Below, one piece after another: positions 15,892 to 24,628 of a DNA stretch of 64,000 bases. The DNA lies in NCBI GenBank assembly GCA_947174505.1, contig CAMWJF010000007.1:1-64000 (forward strand), written 5' to 3'. Below the pieces are notes generated by a model that searched no databases, was not told where the DNA came from, and saw nothing but the letters and a program-made list of their open reading frames with translations. Position numbers and translations under genes: made by a program. The stretch is from an uncultured Lachnospiraceae bacterium. Lineage in GTDB: Bacteria > Bacillota > Clostridia > Lachnospirales > Lachnospiraceae. Numbering within the stretch: the stretch's first letter is position 1; each line of letters opens with the position of its first letter.

Positions 15892-18018
15892 ATGGCGGAT
15901 ACACAGAATAAGCAGCAGGAACAGGACATTAACCAGCTTTTAAAGGTGAGAAGGGAGAAGCTTGCGGTCCTGCAGGAGGCGGGCAAGGATCCTTTTCAGA
16001 TTACAAAATACGACGTAACGCACCACAGTCAGGAAATCACGGATCATTTTGACACGATGGAAGGTAAAAGCGTGTCCATTGCGGGCCGTGTGATGAGCAA
16101 GCGCGTTATGGGAAAGGCATCCTTCTGCAACGTGCAGGATCTGCGGGGGGATATTCAGGTCTATGTGGCGAGAGACAGCGTGGGCGAGGAGCCTTATGCC
16201 GATTTCAAAAAATATGACGTGGGTGACATAGTGGGTGTCGAGGGTGAGGTTTTTAAAACCAAAACCGGCGAGATATCCGTACATGCGCAGAAAGTGACAC
16301 TGCTGTCAAAAAGTTTGCAGATCCTTCCGGAGAAGTATCATGGTCTGGTGAATACGGATATCCGTTACCGGCAGAGGTACACAGACCTGATTATGAACGG
16401 GGACGTGAAAAAGACCTTCGTTATGCGTTCCAAAATCATCAGCGCGATCAGACGTTATCTGGACGGACAGGGCTTCCTGGAGGTGGAGACACCCATGCTC
16501 GTATCCAATGCGGGCGGCGCGGCGGCAAGACCCTTTGAGACCCATTACAATGCACTGGACGAGGATGTGAAGCTTCGCATTTCTCTGGAATTATATTTGA
16601 AAAGACTGATCGTGGGCGGCATGGAGCGCGTCTATGAGATCGGAAGGGTATTCCGGAACGAAGGACTGGATGCCAGACACAACCCCGAGTTTACGCTGAT
16701 GGAGCTGTATCAGGCTTACACCGACTACAACGGGATGATGGATCTGACCGAGAACATGTTCCGCCATGTGGCGAAAGAGGTCTGCGGCACCACCACCGTG
16801 CCTTACGGGGACGTGGAGATTGATCTGGGTAAGCCCTTCGAGCGGATCACCATGGTGGAGGCCGTGAAGAAATATACGGGCGTCGATTTTGACGAAGTGC
16901 CCGACACAGCGGCGGCGAAGAAGCTGGCGGACGAAAAAAACGTGCACTATGAGGACCGCCATGCTAAAGGGGATATCCTCAGCCTGTTTTTCGAGGAGTT
17001 TGTGGAGGAGCACCTGATACAGCCCACCTTTGTCACGGACCATCCCGTGGAGATTTCGCCCCTCACCAAGAGAAAGCCGGACAAGCCGGACTATGTGGAG
17101 CGGTTTGAGCTGTTTATTACGGCAAGGGAGATGTGCAACGCCTATTCCGAGTTAAACGATCCCATCGACCAGCGTGAGCGTTTCAGGGCGCAGGAAGAGG
17201 CGCTTGCGGCAGGCGACGAGGAGGCAAACACCACAGACGAAGATTTTATGAACGCGCTGGAGATCGGTATGCCCCCCACGGGCGGCATCGGGTACGGCAT
17301 TGACAGACTGGTGATGCTGCTTACCAACTCCCCTGCGATTCGTGATGTTTTACTCTTCCCCACCATGAAGAGCCTGGACAAGAAGCCCTCCGACACGGCT
17401 AAATCCGCGAAGAAGCAGGCGAGCGGCGAGGCGAAGAGAAGCAGTGTGACCCGCGAACAGGCGCTAGAGTTACTGAAAAAGTACAACAAGGAACCGTTCC
17501 ATATCCAGCATGCCCTCACCGTGGAAGGCGTGATGCGGTGGTATGCGAAAGAGCTGGGCTATGGGGCGGAAGAAGAGTTCTGGGGCATTACCGGGCTTCT
17601 GCACGACATCGACTTTGAACTTTACCCGGAGGAGCACTGTAAGAAGGCGCCTGAGCTTCTGCGCGAGGGCGGCGTGAGTGAAGATATGATCTATGCAGTC
17701 TGCTCCCATGGCTATGGCATCTGCAGTGAGGAGGAACCGAAGCTGGAGATGGAGAAGGTGCTCTTTGCGGCCGATGAGCTGACGGGCCTGATCTGGTCCT
17801 GCGCGCTGATGCGTCCTTCCAAAAGCACCATGGATATGGAGGTCAAGAGCCTGAAAAAGAAGTTTAAGGACAAGAAGTTTGCGGCGGGCTGTTCCAGAGA
17901 GGTTATTACCCAAGGGGCGGAAATGCTCGGCTGGGAGCTGGACGATCTGTTTGACAGGACGATTCAGGCCATGAGAAGCTGTGAGGCGGATGTGGCTGCG
18001 GCGATGGAAAATATATGA
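15892..18018 (+). CDS. lysS: Lysyl-tRNA synthetase fused to an HD domain
   Basis: A 708-residue class II lysyl-tRNA synthetase with an extra C-terminal domain. Residues 1-495 are a normal LysS: OB-fold anticodon binding (SIAGRVMSKRVMGKASF), motif 2 (RVFRNEGLDARHNPEFT) and motif 3 (GIGYGIDRLVMLL). After a Lys/Ala/Ser-rich linker (about 495-520) comes a 170-residue HD phosphohydrolase-like domain with LLHDIDFELYPEEH (His571, Asp572), an upstream His in FHIQHALTVEG and a later Asp in FAADELTG. These are the usual HD metal ligands. No frameshift or stop separates the parts. A stand-alone relative of the HD domain is common in Firmicutes. The fusion may act on a nucleotide such as an aminoacyl or alarmone product, but that is inference. 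A strong terminator follows. Confidence 0.93.
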   Translation: MADTQNKQQEQDINQLLKVRREKLAVLQEAGKDPFQITKYDVTHHSQEITDHFDTMEGKSVSIAGRVMSKRVMGKASFCNVQDLRGDIQVYVARDSVGEEPYADFKKYDVGDIVGVEGEVFKTKTGEISVHAQKVTLLSKSLQILPEKYHGLVNTDIRYRQRYTDLIMNGDVKKTFVMRSKIISAIRRYLDGQGFLEVETPMLVSNAGGAAARPFETHYNALDEDVKLRISLELYLKRLIVGGMERVYEIGRVFRNEGLDARHNPEFTLMELYQAYTDYNGMMDLTENMFRHVAKEVCGTTTVPYGDVEIDLGKPFERITMVEAVKKYTGVDFDEVPDTAAAKKLADEKNVHYEDRHAKGDILSLFFEEFVEEHLIQPTFVTDHPVEISPLTKRKPDKPDYVERFELFITAREMCNAYSELNDPIDQRERFRAQEEALAAGDEEANTTDEDFMNALEIGMPPTGGIGYGIDRLVMLLTNSPAIRDVLLFPTMKSLDKKPSDTAKSAKKQASGEAKRSSVTREQALELLKKYNKEPFHIQHALTVEGVMRWYAKELGYGAEEEFWGITGLLHDIDFELYPEEHCKKAPELLREGGVSEDMIYAVCSHGYGICSEEEPKLEMEKVLFAADELTGLIWSCALMRPSKSTMDMEVKSLKKKFKDKKFAAGCSREVITQGAEMLGWELDDLFDRTIQAMRSCEADVAAAMENI

Positions 18019-18023
18019 TACGG

Positions 18024-18069
18024 AAAGCGGCGGTGATACCGGTAAAACGGGTGTTCACCGCCGCTTTTT
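18024..18069 (+). terminator. Terminator after lysS
   Basis: AAAGCGGCGGTGA pairs perfectly with TCACCGCCGCTTT and runs into T5. It separates lysS from the convergent diguanylate cyclase gene, which ends at 18103. Confidence 0.9.
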
Positions 18070-18102
18070 CGCAAAAAATGCCGGGGCTGCGTCGTGACCG
18101 GT

Positions 18103-20007
18103 TTACACCGATAGCTCCTTCCGTTCCCTTTTGTCTTCATACATCTTTTCGTCCGCTTCCTTCATCAGCTTTTCGTAGTCCGTGGACTGCCCGGTAAGGC
18201 TGTACCCGAAGGAAAAACGGAGGGGAACCTGTACCCCGTCGTTCAGACTGGCGACGCTGTGGTTCTGTATGTCAGCAAGAAGAGCGGCAGCGTCGGATAG
18301 TTCCTGTTCACTGTCATATTGGTATAAGAATAAAAGGAACTCGTCGCCGCCGAGTCTGGCGGCGATGCAGTTTCCCGGCCCGAAGTCACGGAACAGGCCG
18401 GCGATTTCCCGCAGATAGGCGTCTCCGGCGTCGTGGCCGTAGGTATCGTTGATGACTTTCAGGTTATCCGCGTCGGCCATGACGATCATGCTGTGGCCGA
18501 GCGTCTCCGGTTCGCCAAACAGGGCGGACAGTTTCCGTTCCATTCCTCTGCGGTTGTACAGGCCGGTCAGAAGATCAAAGTCGCGTTCGGCCTCGATTTT
18601 TTTGCGTTTCTCGATTTCTTCCGTCACATCGATAACGACGCCGAAAATATCCTCCCCATCACTGATTTCCTCCAGCTTGACATAGCGGTTCCGGCATGAA
18701 AAGACACAGGTCTCGTCGTCGACGGGATTTTTGCGCAGATCGGAAATAAATTCCCGGAAAACCTCGTAATCCGCAGAGAGCCGTTCGGCCTCCCCTGGCT
18801 CCAGGGCAAGGACTTTGGGGACATGTTCGGTGATACGGACCCTTTTCATGTGCCGGTTGTATTCGTACACGCCGATGAACATATTGGTCTTGCCAAGGAC
18901 ATAGGACATCTTGCGGTTGTTGTCCAGTATGCTCTTTTTCATCCGGTTAATATAACTGCTCAGTTCCGCAAACTCCACGCTGCTATGAATGGCAACGACC
19001 TCATCCAGATTTCCCTGGGCGATGCTGTGCAGCTTTTCATTGATACTGTGGATGCCTTCGACCACATACCGGTTCATATAGCGGGTGACTACACAGGACA
19101 GAATCATTGCAATGGTAATCAGGCAGACAGCAAGCGCGGCCATAGTGGCAGGAATGCGCTGGTACAGATCCCGGCAGGAGAGGATGCGCCCGATATAGTT
19201 TTCGCCGGTCTCCCTGAATACGCAGTAAGACCGTTCCCCGTTTACAGTTGCGGGGAATCCGTTCTTATGTGCAGCGATTGTATCGAGGTCAAGACCGATT
19301 TCCGCAAGGTTCCTGCCCACACTGGGCAGGTCGGTGGCGCCGACAATTTCGCCGGTTTCCCTGTTGACGGCGTAATAGTTGGCATTCAGGTTGACGCGGA
19401 GCAGCGAAAAGATATAGGAAAGTTCATTTTTTTCGGTGGCCTTAAGTACATTGACCGGCTCCATACCCACCTGAACGATAAAGTTTTCGTCCCGGCTCCA
19501 CAGGGCGGAGTACTGCATCAGCTTCTCCTCCGCGGTATTGGGAGTGATATCCTGCACGAGACGCAGGGACCTGTCGGTGAGCATGGGCTTGAAAAACATC
19601 ATCTGCTCGCCGGAGTCAAAGGTAAAGTCGAAGTATTCCGGGTGCGTACCCGCGTAAATGCGGCCAGTGGTATCGAAAATATGGATTTCATCGACTTCCA
19701 TAAGAGCGGCAATTTTTTTCAGCTCCTCCACGCTGTTTAAGACGGAAGGATTGTCTTCGATTATATAGGAGATCGCTTCCGCGTTGTGCAGACAGGTCTG
19801 CCGGTATGCTTTTTTTGTTTCGGCCAGTTCTTCCTGGTTTTTTTCGAGAAGCTGCCCGATCCGGCTGAAAGTTTCCGTGGCGGTCTCAAGGGCCTGCTTC
19901 TGTTCGTGGATGATCTGGATATATAAGATGAGGGCCAGAAGAACTATTACAAGAAAAAACGTGACCGACCGCATATAGCGGCTGATGATTTTTTTAAGCG
20001 TCTGCAT
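18103..20007 (-). CDS. Membrane diguanylate cyclase with extracellular sensor
   Basis: A 634-residue GGDEF protein that should make cyclic di-GMP from two GTP. Transmembrane helix 1 is near 14-30 and helix 2 near 285-310. Between them lies an extracytoplasmic domain of about 250 residues, probably dCache type. A HAMP-like linker, a PAS-like segment (GVYEYNRHMKRVRITEHV...) and the GGDEF domain follow, with RLGGDEF intact near residue 550, so it should be active. No RxxD inhibitory site is visible five residues before it. AGGAGG precedes the start. It is transcribed away from the chemosensory/HD-GYP operon, so synthesis and breakdown of c-di-GMP are encoded back to back. Confidence 0.9.
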   Translation of the reverse strand: MQTLKKIISRYMRSVTFFLVIVLLALILYIQIIHEQKQALETATETFSRIGQLLEKNQEELAETKKAYRQTCLHNAEAISYIIEDNPSVLNSVEELKKIAALMEVDEIHIFDTTGRIYAGTHPEYFDFTFDSGEQMMFFKPMLTDRSLRLVQDITPNTAEEKLMQYSALWSRDENFIVQVGMEPVNVLKATEKNELSYIFSLLRVNLNANYYAVNRETGEIVGATDLPSVGRNLAEIGLDLDTIAAHKNGFPATVNGERSYCVFRETGENYIGRILSCRDLYQRIPATMAALAVCLITIAMILSCVVTRYMNRYVVEGIHSINEKLHSIAQGNLDEVVAIHSSVEFAELSSYINRMKKSILDNNRKMSYVLGKTNMFIGVYEYNRHMKRVRITEHVPKVLALEPGEAERLSADYEVFREFISDLRKNPVDDETCVFSCRNRYVKLEEISDGEDIFGVVIDVTEEIEKRKKIEAERDFDLLTGLYNRRGMERKLSALFGEPETLGHSMIVMADADNLKVINDTYGHDAGDAYLREIAGLFRDFGPGNCIAARLGGDEFLLFLYQYDSEQELSDAAALLADIQNHSVASLNDGVQVPLRFSFGYSLTGQSTDYEKLMKEADEKMYEDKRERKELSV

Positions 20008-20362
20008 GAAAGTATCGATGCCTCCTGTGCTGTAAACGTTGCGGCCTATTATTTGCGTGGTTTACATAATGATTTTCGAAAATTATTAAGTTAAAAAACA
20101 TTCATAAAATACTATAATCGGCATGAGCGTGTCAAGGTAAACGGACAGATTGCAGGAAATGAGGTATCATTTGCGAAGAAAAGGAAGGAAAATCCTGTTT
20201 GGGATGGAAAGAAAAAACAGGGACGAAAAAAGGAACACCGTTGACATTCCCTGCAAAAAAATGTATAATTTGTACATTGTATGTTGATGACAGATATTAC
20301 ATAGAAAATCAGGAAAAAGGAGGGAGAAGATCCGCCTTCAGCGGGCGGATTGATCGGAGAAT
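20008..20362. other. 355-base divergent promoter region
   Basis: The gap between the GGDEF gene and the operon on the right. It holds the plus-strand promoter at 20241-20269 and a hairpin at 20329-20351 next to the start of the first gene. The left part is AT-rich and includes TTTTCGAAAA (near 20073), where the minus-strand promoter should be, but no clear -35/-10 pair was found there. Confidence 0.5.
20241..20269 (+). promoter_or_regulatory. Consensus sigma-A promoter of the chemosensory operon
   Basis: TTGACA, 17 bases, TATAAT: a full match to consensus. An inverted repeat AATGTA..TACATT (20260-20278) spans the -10 and could be a repressor site. The leader of about 85 bases carries AGGAGGG, then an 8-bp hairpin (20329-20351), then GGAG right before the ATG. 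Confidence 0.88.
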
Positions 20363-21460
20363 ATGAGCGAAAACGCAACCAGAGAGCAAATACTGATCGT
20401 AGACGACGAGGAAGTAAACAGGACGATACTCAGCCTGATGTTCGACGCCGATTATGATATTGTGGAAGCGTCTAATGGGATGGAAGCGATAGAAGCGGTA
20501 GAAAAAAATAACGATATTGCGCTGATTCTGCTCGACGTCATTATGCCGGTCATGGATGGCTTCGGTGTGCTCGATTACATGAAAGAGAAAGAACTCTTAG
20601 AGAAGATTCCGGTCATCCTGATTACCAGCATGACGCCTCAGGAGAGTGAGGAGAAGGCATATGAGTACGGCATTGCGGATGTGATGCACAAGCCCTTTGA
20701 GTCGGCGATCATCAAGAGGCGTGCGAATAATATCATTGAACTTTACCAGAGCAAAAAGAATCTGGAAATCAAGCTGAAAGAGCAGGAAGCGACGATACGG
20801 GAGCAGGAGAAGGCGATCCGTGATAACAATGAATTTATGATCGATGCGCTGGGCTCCGTAGTCGAGTTCAGGAGCGTGGAGACAGGCGACCACGTAAAAC
20901 GGATTAAATACCTGACCAGGATACTCCTTAAGTACCTTGCCAAATATTTCCCGAAGTATGGGCTTACGCAGGTGCAGATTGACCAGATTGCCAGAGCGTC
21001 CGCGCTCCATGATGTGGGTAAGATCGGCATTCCGGATTCCATTCTGTTGAAGCCCGGCAGGCTGACAGAGGAAGAATTTGAGATTATGAAGACCCACACC
21101 ACGATAGGCTGTGAGATTCTGGAATCCTTTAAGCCTACCTATCCGGACGAGTTTTATCAGTACTGTTACGAAATATGCCGTTACCATCACGAGAGGGCCG
21201 ACGGCAGGGGATATCCGGATCATCTGGCCGGGGACGAGATACCGATCAGCGCGCAGATTGTATCCATTGCCGATGTGTACGAAGCGCTGGTGAGTGAAAG
21301 GGTATACAAAAGTGCGTACAGCAATGCTGAGGCATATCAGATGATCTTAAATGGGGAATGTGGACAGTTTTCGGAAGATGTGATAGAGTGCTTTAAGCTC
21401 GCTAAGGAAGATTTCTTCAATATTGTTGAAGTGATCAATATGTTTAATTTTACGTTATAG
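20363..21460 (+). CDS. Response regulator with HD-GYP phosphodiesterase domain
   Basis: A 365-residue RpfG-like protein. The REC domain (1-120) has acidic residues DDEE and the phosphoacceptor Asp in ILLDVIMPVMDG near residue 58. A coiled linker follows (140-155). The HD-GYP domain (about 165-360) carries LHDVGKIGIPD (HD), HHERADGRGYP (GYP) and ISAQIVSIADVYEAL with further metal ligands. HD-GYP enzymes hydrolyse c-di-GMP to GMP, and the intact signature predicts activity under control of phosphorylation. The likely phosphodonors are the histidine kinase and HPt protein two genes on. It is the first gene of the operon starting at 20241. Confidence 0.92.
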   Translation: MSENATREQILIVDDEEVNRTILSLMFDADYDIVEASNGMEAIEAVEKNNDIALILLDVIMPVMDGFGVLDYMKEKELLEKIPVILITSMTPQESEEKAYEYGIADVMHKPFESAIIKRRANNIIELYQSKKNLEIKLKEQEATIREQEKAIRDNNEFMIDALGSVVEFRSVETGDHVKRIKYLTRILLKYLAKYFPKYGLTQVQIDQIARASALHDVGKIGIPDSILLKPGRLTEEEFEIMKTHTTIGCEILESFKPTYPDEFYQYCYEICRYHHERADGRGYPDHLAGDEIPISAQIVSIADVYEALVSERVYKSAYSNAEAYQMILNGECGQFSEDVIECFKLAKEDFFNIVEVINMFNFTL

Positions 21461-21470
21461 ATCATACGAC

Positions 21471-21509
21471 GAAGGCTGTAAAACAAAAGTTTTGTGTTTT
21501 GCAGTCTTC
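21471..21509 (+). terminator. Intra-operon hairpin after the first gene
   Basis: GAAGGCTGTAAAACA pairs with TGTTTTGCAGTCTTC (two wobbles). Only TTACT follows, so it may be a weak terminator or a 3'-end stabiliser that separates the first cistron from the rest. Confidence 0.5.
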
Positions 21510-21526
21510 TTACTCTATAGGAAATT

Positions 21527-21599
21527 GCGACAGTGTAAACCATTCTCAGAGTTTGCCGCAGGCATACTCTTAATGTTCGCTGCCGAGCGACGATTTTTT
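21527..21599 (+). repeat. GCGACAGTGTA element, copy 1
   Basis: Begins GCGACAGTGTA, then a hairpin AGAGTTTGCC/GGCATACTCT (one mismatch), then TCGCT/AGCGA and CGATTTTTT. The same start, a hairpin of the same type, GAGCG and CGATTTTTT appear in the same order at 44687-44758. It lies between two genes of the operon. Confidence 0.5.
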
Positions 21600-21634
21600 A
21601 CTTATCAAAAATAGGACGGAAAGGAAAGGGTGTT

Positions 21635-22015
21635 ATGGACGACAAATTCAGACAGCAGCTGGAGGAATGCGGGGCGGACGTGGAGACTACCCTGAAACGG
21701 TTTATGGGGAACGATGCGATTTACCAGAAGTTCCTCGGGAAATTTCCCAATGATCCGAATTACGCGAATCTGGGAACAAATCTGGAGGCGGGCGCTTTCG
21801 AGGAGGCCTATAAGTGTGCACACGCATTAAAGGGCGTAGTGGGAAATCTTGGCCTTACCCCTATTTTCAACAGTGTTTCGGAGCTGGTGGAAGAGCTTAG
21901 AAACAAAGCGGCCGAGGAGGTGGACGCTGCCCGCGCGAATGAGCTGTGGCAGGAAATCAAAAAGGTATACGAGCAGTTTATTGACGTTATCAATGAGAAT
22001 ATCCCGCAAGTGTAA
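21635..22015 (+). CDS. HPt phosphotransfer protein
   Basis: A 126-residue four-helix histidine phosphotransfer protein. The acceptor is His63 in AHALKGVVGNLGL, which matches the HPt consensus HxLKGxxxxLG. The flanking helices are amphipathic and there is no membrane segment. It would carry phosphate between the hybrid-like kinase and the REC domains in this operon; a stand-alone HPt usually means a multistep relay. GGAAAGGAAAGGG precedes the ATG. The kinase gene follows after 17 bases. Confidence 0.88.
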   Translation: MDDKFRQQLEECGADVETTLKRFMGNDAIYQKFLGKFPNDPNYANLGTNLEAGAFEEAYKCAHALKGVVGNLGLTPIFNSVSELVEELRNKAAEEVDAARANELWQEIKKVYEQFIDVINENIPQV

Positions 22016-22032
22016 TTCCATGGGAGGCTGGT

Positions 22033-23484
22033 ATGGAATTTGAATGGTTAAGTTCCCGGATTGCGGATGAAACGATGGAGCTTGTCCTGCTCTTCAATGA
22101 AGAGGGCAGCATCCTTTACGGAAATCAGACGGCGGCGGCAAGGCTGGAATACGACAGGGATAAACTGACAAGATGCAGCATGTCCCAGATCTTCAGACAG
22201 GACTTTCCCAATTCGCCGGACGGGTTTATTACCTTTGTAAAAAAGAGCATGAAGGGTGTTAATGAGATGACGATGTACAGGAGTAATAACTCCTGTTTCT
22301 CTGTCAACGTCCGCATTTTTCCGGAAGATGGGATGGATGCCTATCTGCTTCTTGCGGAGGATATTTCCGCGCAGAAAAATTTGAACATGCGGATTCGCGA
22401 GCTGAAGGAGAAGGAGAGCGAGAACAACCGGTCCAGGAATGAATTTACGGCGAACGTTACCCATGAACTGCGCACGCCCGTGAACGGGATCAAGGGGCAT
22501 GTGATGGAGCTTGTCGAGGAGGTTACGGATCCCGGGCAGAAAAAGACGCTCGACATTGTCCTGAGCTGCTGCGACAATATGCTGACGATTATCAATGACA
22601 TCCTTGATTTTGCGAAGCTGGAATCCGGCAAGTTTGTAATAGACGAAAAGCCTTTTGACTTTCAGGAAATGATAGACAAGGTGGTCGCAACCCACAGCGC
22701 GGTAGTGAATAAAAAGGAACTTCACATGAGCGTGGATATTGATGAGAAGATACCGCAGAAGCTGATCGGCGACGAGCTTCGTCTGGTTCAGATACTGAAT
22801 AATCTGCTGTCCAACGCCATCAAGTTTACCATGGTGGGCTATGTCAATCTGGTGGTCGGGATGACCAGACGGGTCAATGACGAAGTGGAGCTGTTTTTCA
22901 TGGTGAGGGACAGCGGCATCGGCATTTCCCAGAAGGAACAGGACCGCCTGTTCCAGAGCTTCAGTCAGGTGGACGCCTCCATTACGAGGCGTTTCGGCGG
23001 AACGGGGCTGGGGCTGGCCATCACGAAACAGCTTGTGGAGCTGATGCATGGCGATATCCACGTGGAGAGCGAAAAAGGAAAGGGAAGTACTTTTTCTTTC
23101 TCCGTGAAGCTCAAGAGCGAACAGATGCTCGACGACAAGCAGAGCCATGTCTACGTGAACTGGTCCGAGTATATGAAAGAAGGAGAAGGGCAGAAGGTAG
23201 ACCGTCTCATGCAGTTCGGGGAGGCGGAAAACAGGGAAGAGTTAAAGAAGCGCATGGATAAGCTGGTGCTTTCCATTGAAATGGGCGCATGGGATAAGGC
23301 GGAGCTTCTGGCGTCTACGATTAAGACGCTGCTCGAATCGTCGGGGGATGAGGATTTGAAGCGGCAGGAGCTGCGTATGGAGATGGCGATCAGAAAAGCC
23401 AATTACGACAGGAGCATGGATATGTACGGCAGATTGAAGGACGCGATTACAGAGCGGGTCGGAGATCTGTGGAATTCAGAATAA
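22033..23484 (+). CDS. Soluble PAS-domain sensor histidine kinase
   Basis: A 483-residue kinase without transmembrane segments. Residues 10-120 form a PAS domain (LVLLFNEEGSILYGNQTAAARLEYDRDKL). HisKA follows with the phosphoacceptor His144 in NVTHELRTPVNG, then HATPase_c with N-box NNLLSNAIKF, G1 DSGIGIS and G2 GGTGLGLAI. The final 100 residues form an all-helical tail that could be a degenerate HPt or dimerisation domain; no acceptor His is evident. It should phosphorylate the HPt protein or the REC domains around it. Having no membrane anchor, it presumably senses a cytoplasmic or redox cue. Confidence 0.92.
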   Translation: MEFEWLSSRIADETMELVLLFNEEGSILYGNQTAAARLEYDRDKLTRCSMSQIFRQDFPNSPDGFITFVKKSMKGVNEMTMYRSNNSCFSVNVRIFPEDGMDAYLLLAEDISAQKNLNMRIRELKEKESENNRSRNEFTANVTHELRTPVNGIKGHVMELVEEVTDPGQKKTLDIVLSCCDNMLTIINDILDFAKLESGKFVIDEKPFDFQEMIDKVVATHSAVVNKKELHMSVDIDEKIPQKLIGDELRLVQILNNLLSNAIKFTMVGYVNLVVGMTRRVNDEVELFFMVRDSGIGISQKEQDRLFQSFSQVDASITRRFGGTGLGLAITKQLVELMHGDIHVESEKGKGSTFSFSVKLKSEQMLDDKQSHVYVNWSEYMKEGEGQKVDRLMQFGEAENREELKKRMDKLVLSIEMGAWDKAELLASTIKTLLESSGDEDLKRQELRMEMAIRKANYDRSMDMYGRLKDAITERVGDLWNSE

Positions 23485-23496
23485 AGGAGGAAAGCG

Positions 23497-24573
23497 ATGG
23501 AGACAGAACATGTTAAGAAAAACGCGCCTGCCATTCTGATTGTGGATGATATCAGTGTGAATGTGACCATTCTGGAAAACATTCTCACACATGAGGGGTA
23601 TGAGGCAATGACAGCCCTCAGCGTACAGGAGGCGCTGGAGCTGATGAAGCAGACCAGACCGGATCTCATTCTTTCGGATTTGTCCATGCCGGAGATAGAC
23701 GGGCTGGAGTTCTGCAGGATGTTAAAGAGCGACCAGGCCACCAGGGATATCCCCTTTATCTTTATCACGGTGTTAAATACCAGCAAGGAGAAGGAGGAAG
23801 CATTTCTGGCGGGAGCCGTGGATTTTATACCGAAGCCTTTCGATAACATTGAGGTTCTGATGCGGGTAAACAACCATTTAAACAGCTACCGCATGCAGCA
23901 GGAAATGGCGGACTATAACCGCATGATGCACCGCCTTGTGGAAGACCAGAAGAACCAGATCGAAAGGGAGCATGCCAATGTGCTGCGGGCGCTTACGCGG
24001 ATTATGAAAAAGAAGGACGACGACGGGGGAGCGCATCGGAACAATGTGGGATACAACTGTAAGCTTCTTGCGCAGGGGATGCAGTTCTCACCGGCCTATG
24101 AGGACGAGGTGACGGATGAGTTTGTGGAGAACATCGGCATTGCGGCCAGACTCCACGACGTGGGAAGGTTCCTGATGTCGAAGGAGGAGATCGCGGACGA
24201 CGGCGGGCCGGACAGGCAGAATTTGGAATATATTAAAAAGTGTACGGAATTCGGTTGTGAAGTAGTCGGCGAATTCGGTGGGGACCAGGAGAGCGGCGGC
24301 GCGCTGGAGATGACGAGACAGATTGCCAGATGCCATCACGCGCATTGGGACGGCTCCGGCTACCCGGCCCTGTCCGGTAGCGAGATTCCGCTGGAAGCGA
24401 GAATTGCGGCTGTAGCCAACGACTTCGACGAGATGACGGCGCCCGCATACGGGGAGGCCGCCTGTTCCCGGGAGGAAGGACAAAAGCGGATCAGCGAAAG
24501 GAGCGGTACCTACTATGATCCCGATGTGATACAGGTTTTTGACAAGCTTTGGAATAGGATGAGAACAAATTGA
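23497..24573 (+). CDS. Second REC-HD-GYP response regulator
   Basis: A 358-residue protein with REC (phosphoacceptor Asp in LILSDLSMPEIDG near residue 64) and a C-terminal HD-GYP domain. The HD motif (RLHDVGRFLMSKEE) and the GYP signature (HHAHWDGSGYPALSGSEIP) are present, but the stretch after HD is shortened and reads differently from the first copy in the operon (no KIGIPD). Activity is therefore less certain. The two HD-GYP proteins are about equally long, yet too divergent for a recent duplication. It starts 12 bases after the kinase stop. Its stop is 55 bases before cheR. Confidence 0.88.
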   Translation: METEHVKKNAPAILIVDDISVNVTILENILTHEGYEAMTALSVQEALELMKQTRPDLILSDLSMPEIDGLEFCRMLKSDQATRDIPFIFITVLNTSKEKEEAFLAGAVDFIPKPFDNIEVLMRVNNHLNSYRMQQEMADYNRMMHRLVEDQKNQIEREHANVLRALTRIMKKKDDDGGAHRNNVGYNCKLLAQGMQFSPAYEDEVTDEFVENIGIAARLHDVGRFLMSKEEIADDGGPDRQNLEYIKKCTEFGCEVVGEFGGDQESGGALEMTRQIARCHHAHWDGSGYPALSGSEIPLEARIAAVANDFDEMTAPAYGEAACSREEGQKRISERSGTYYDPDVIQVFDKLWNRMRTN

Positions 24574-24628
24574 CTTTTATTTAAATGTATGCTTTAATTA
24601 AAGGTGGTAATTTGGGGAGGCAAAGGAA

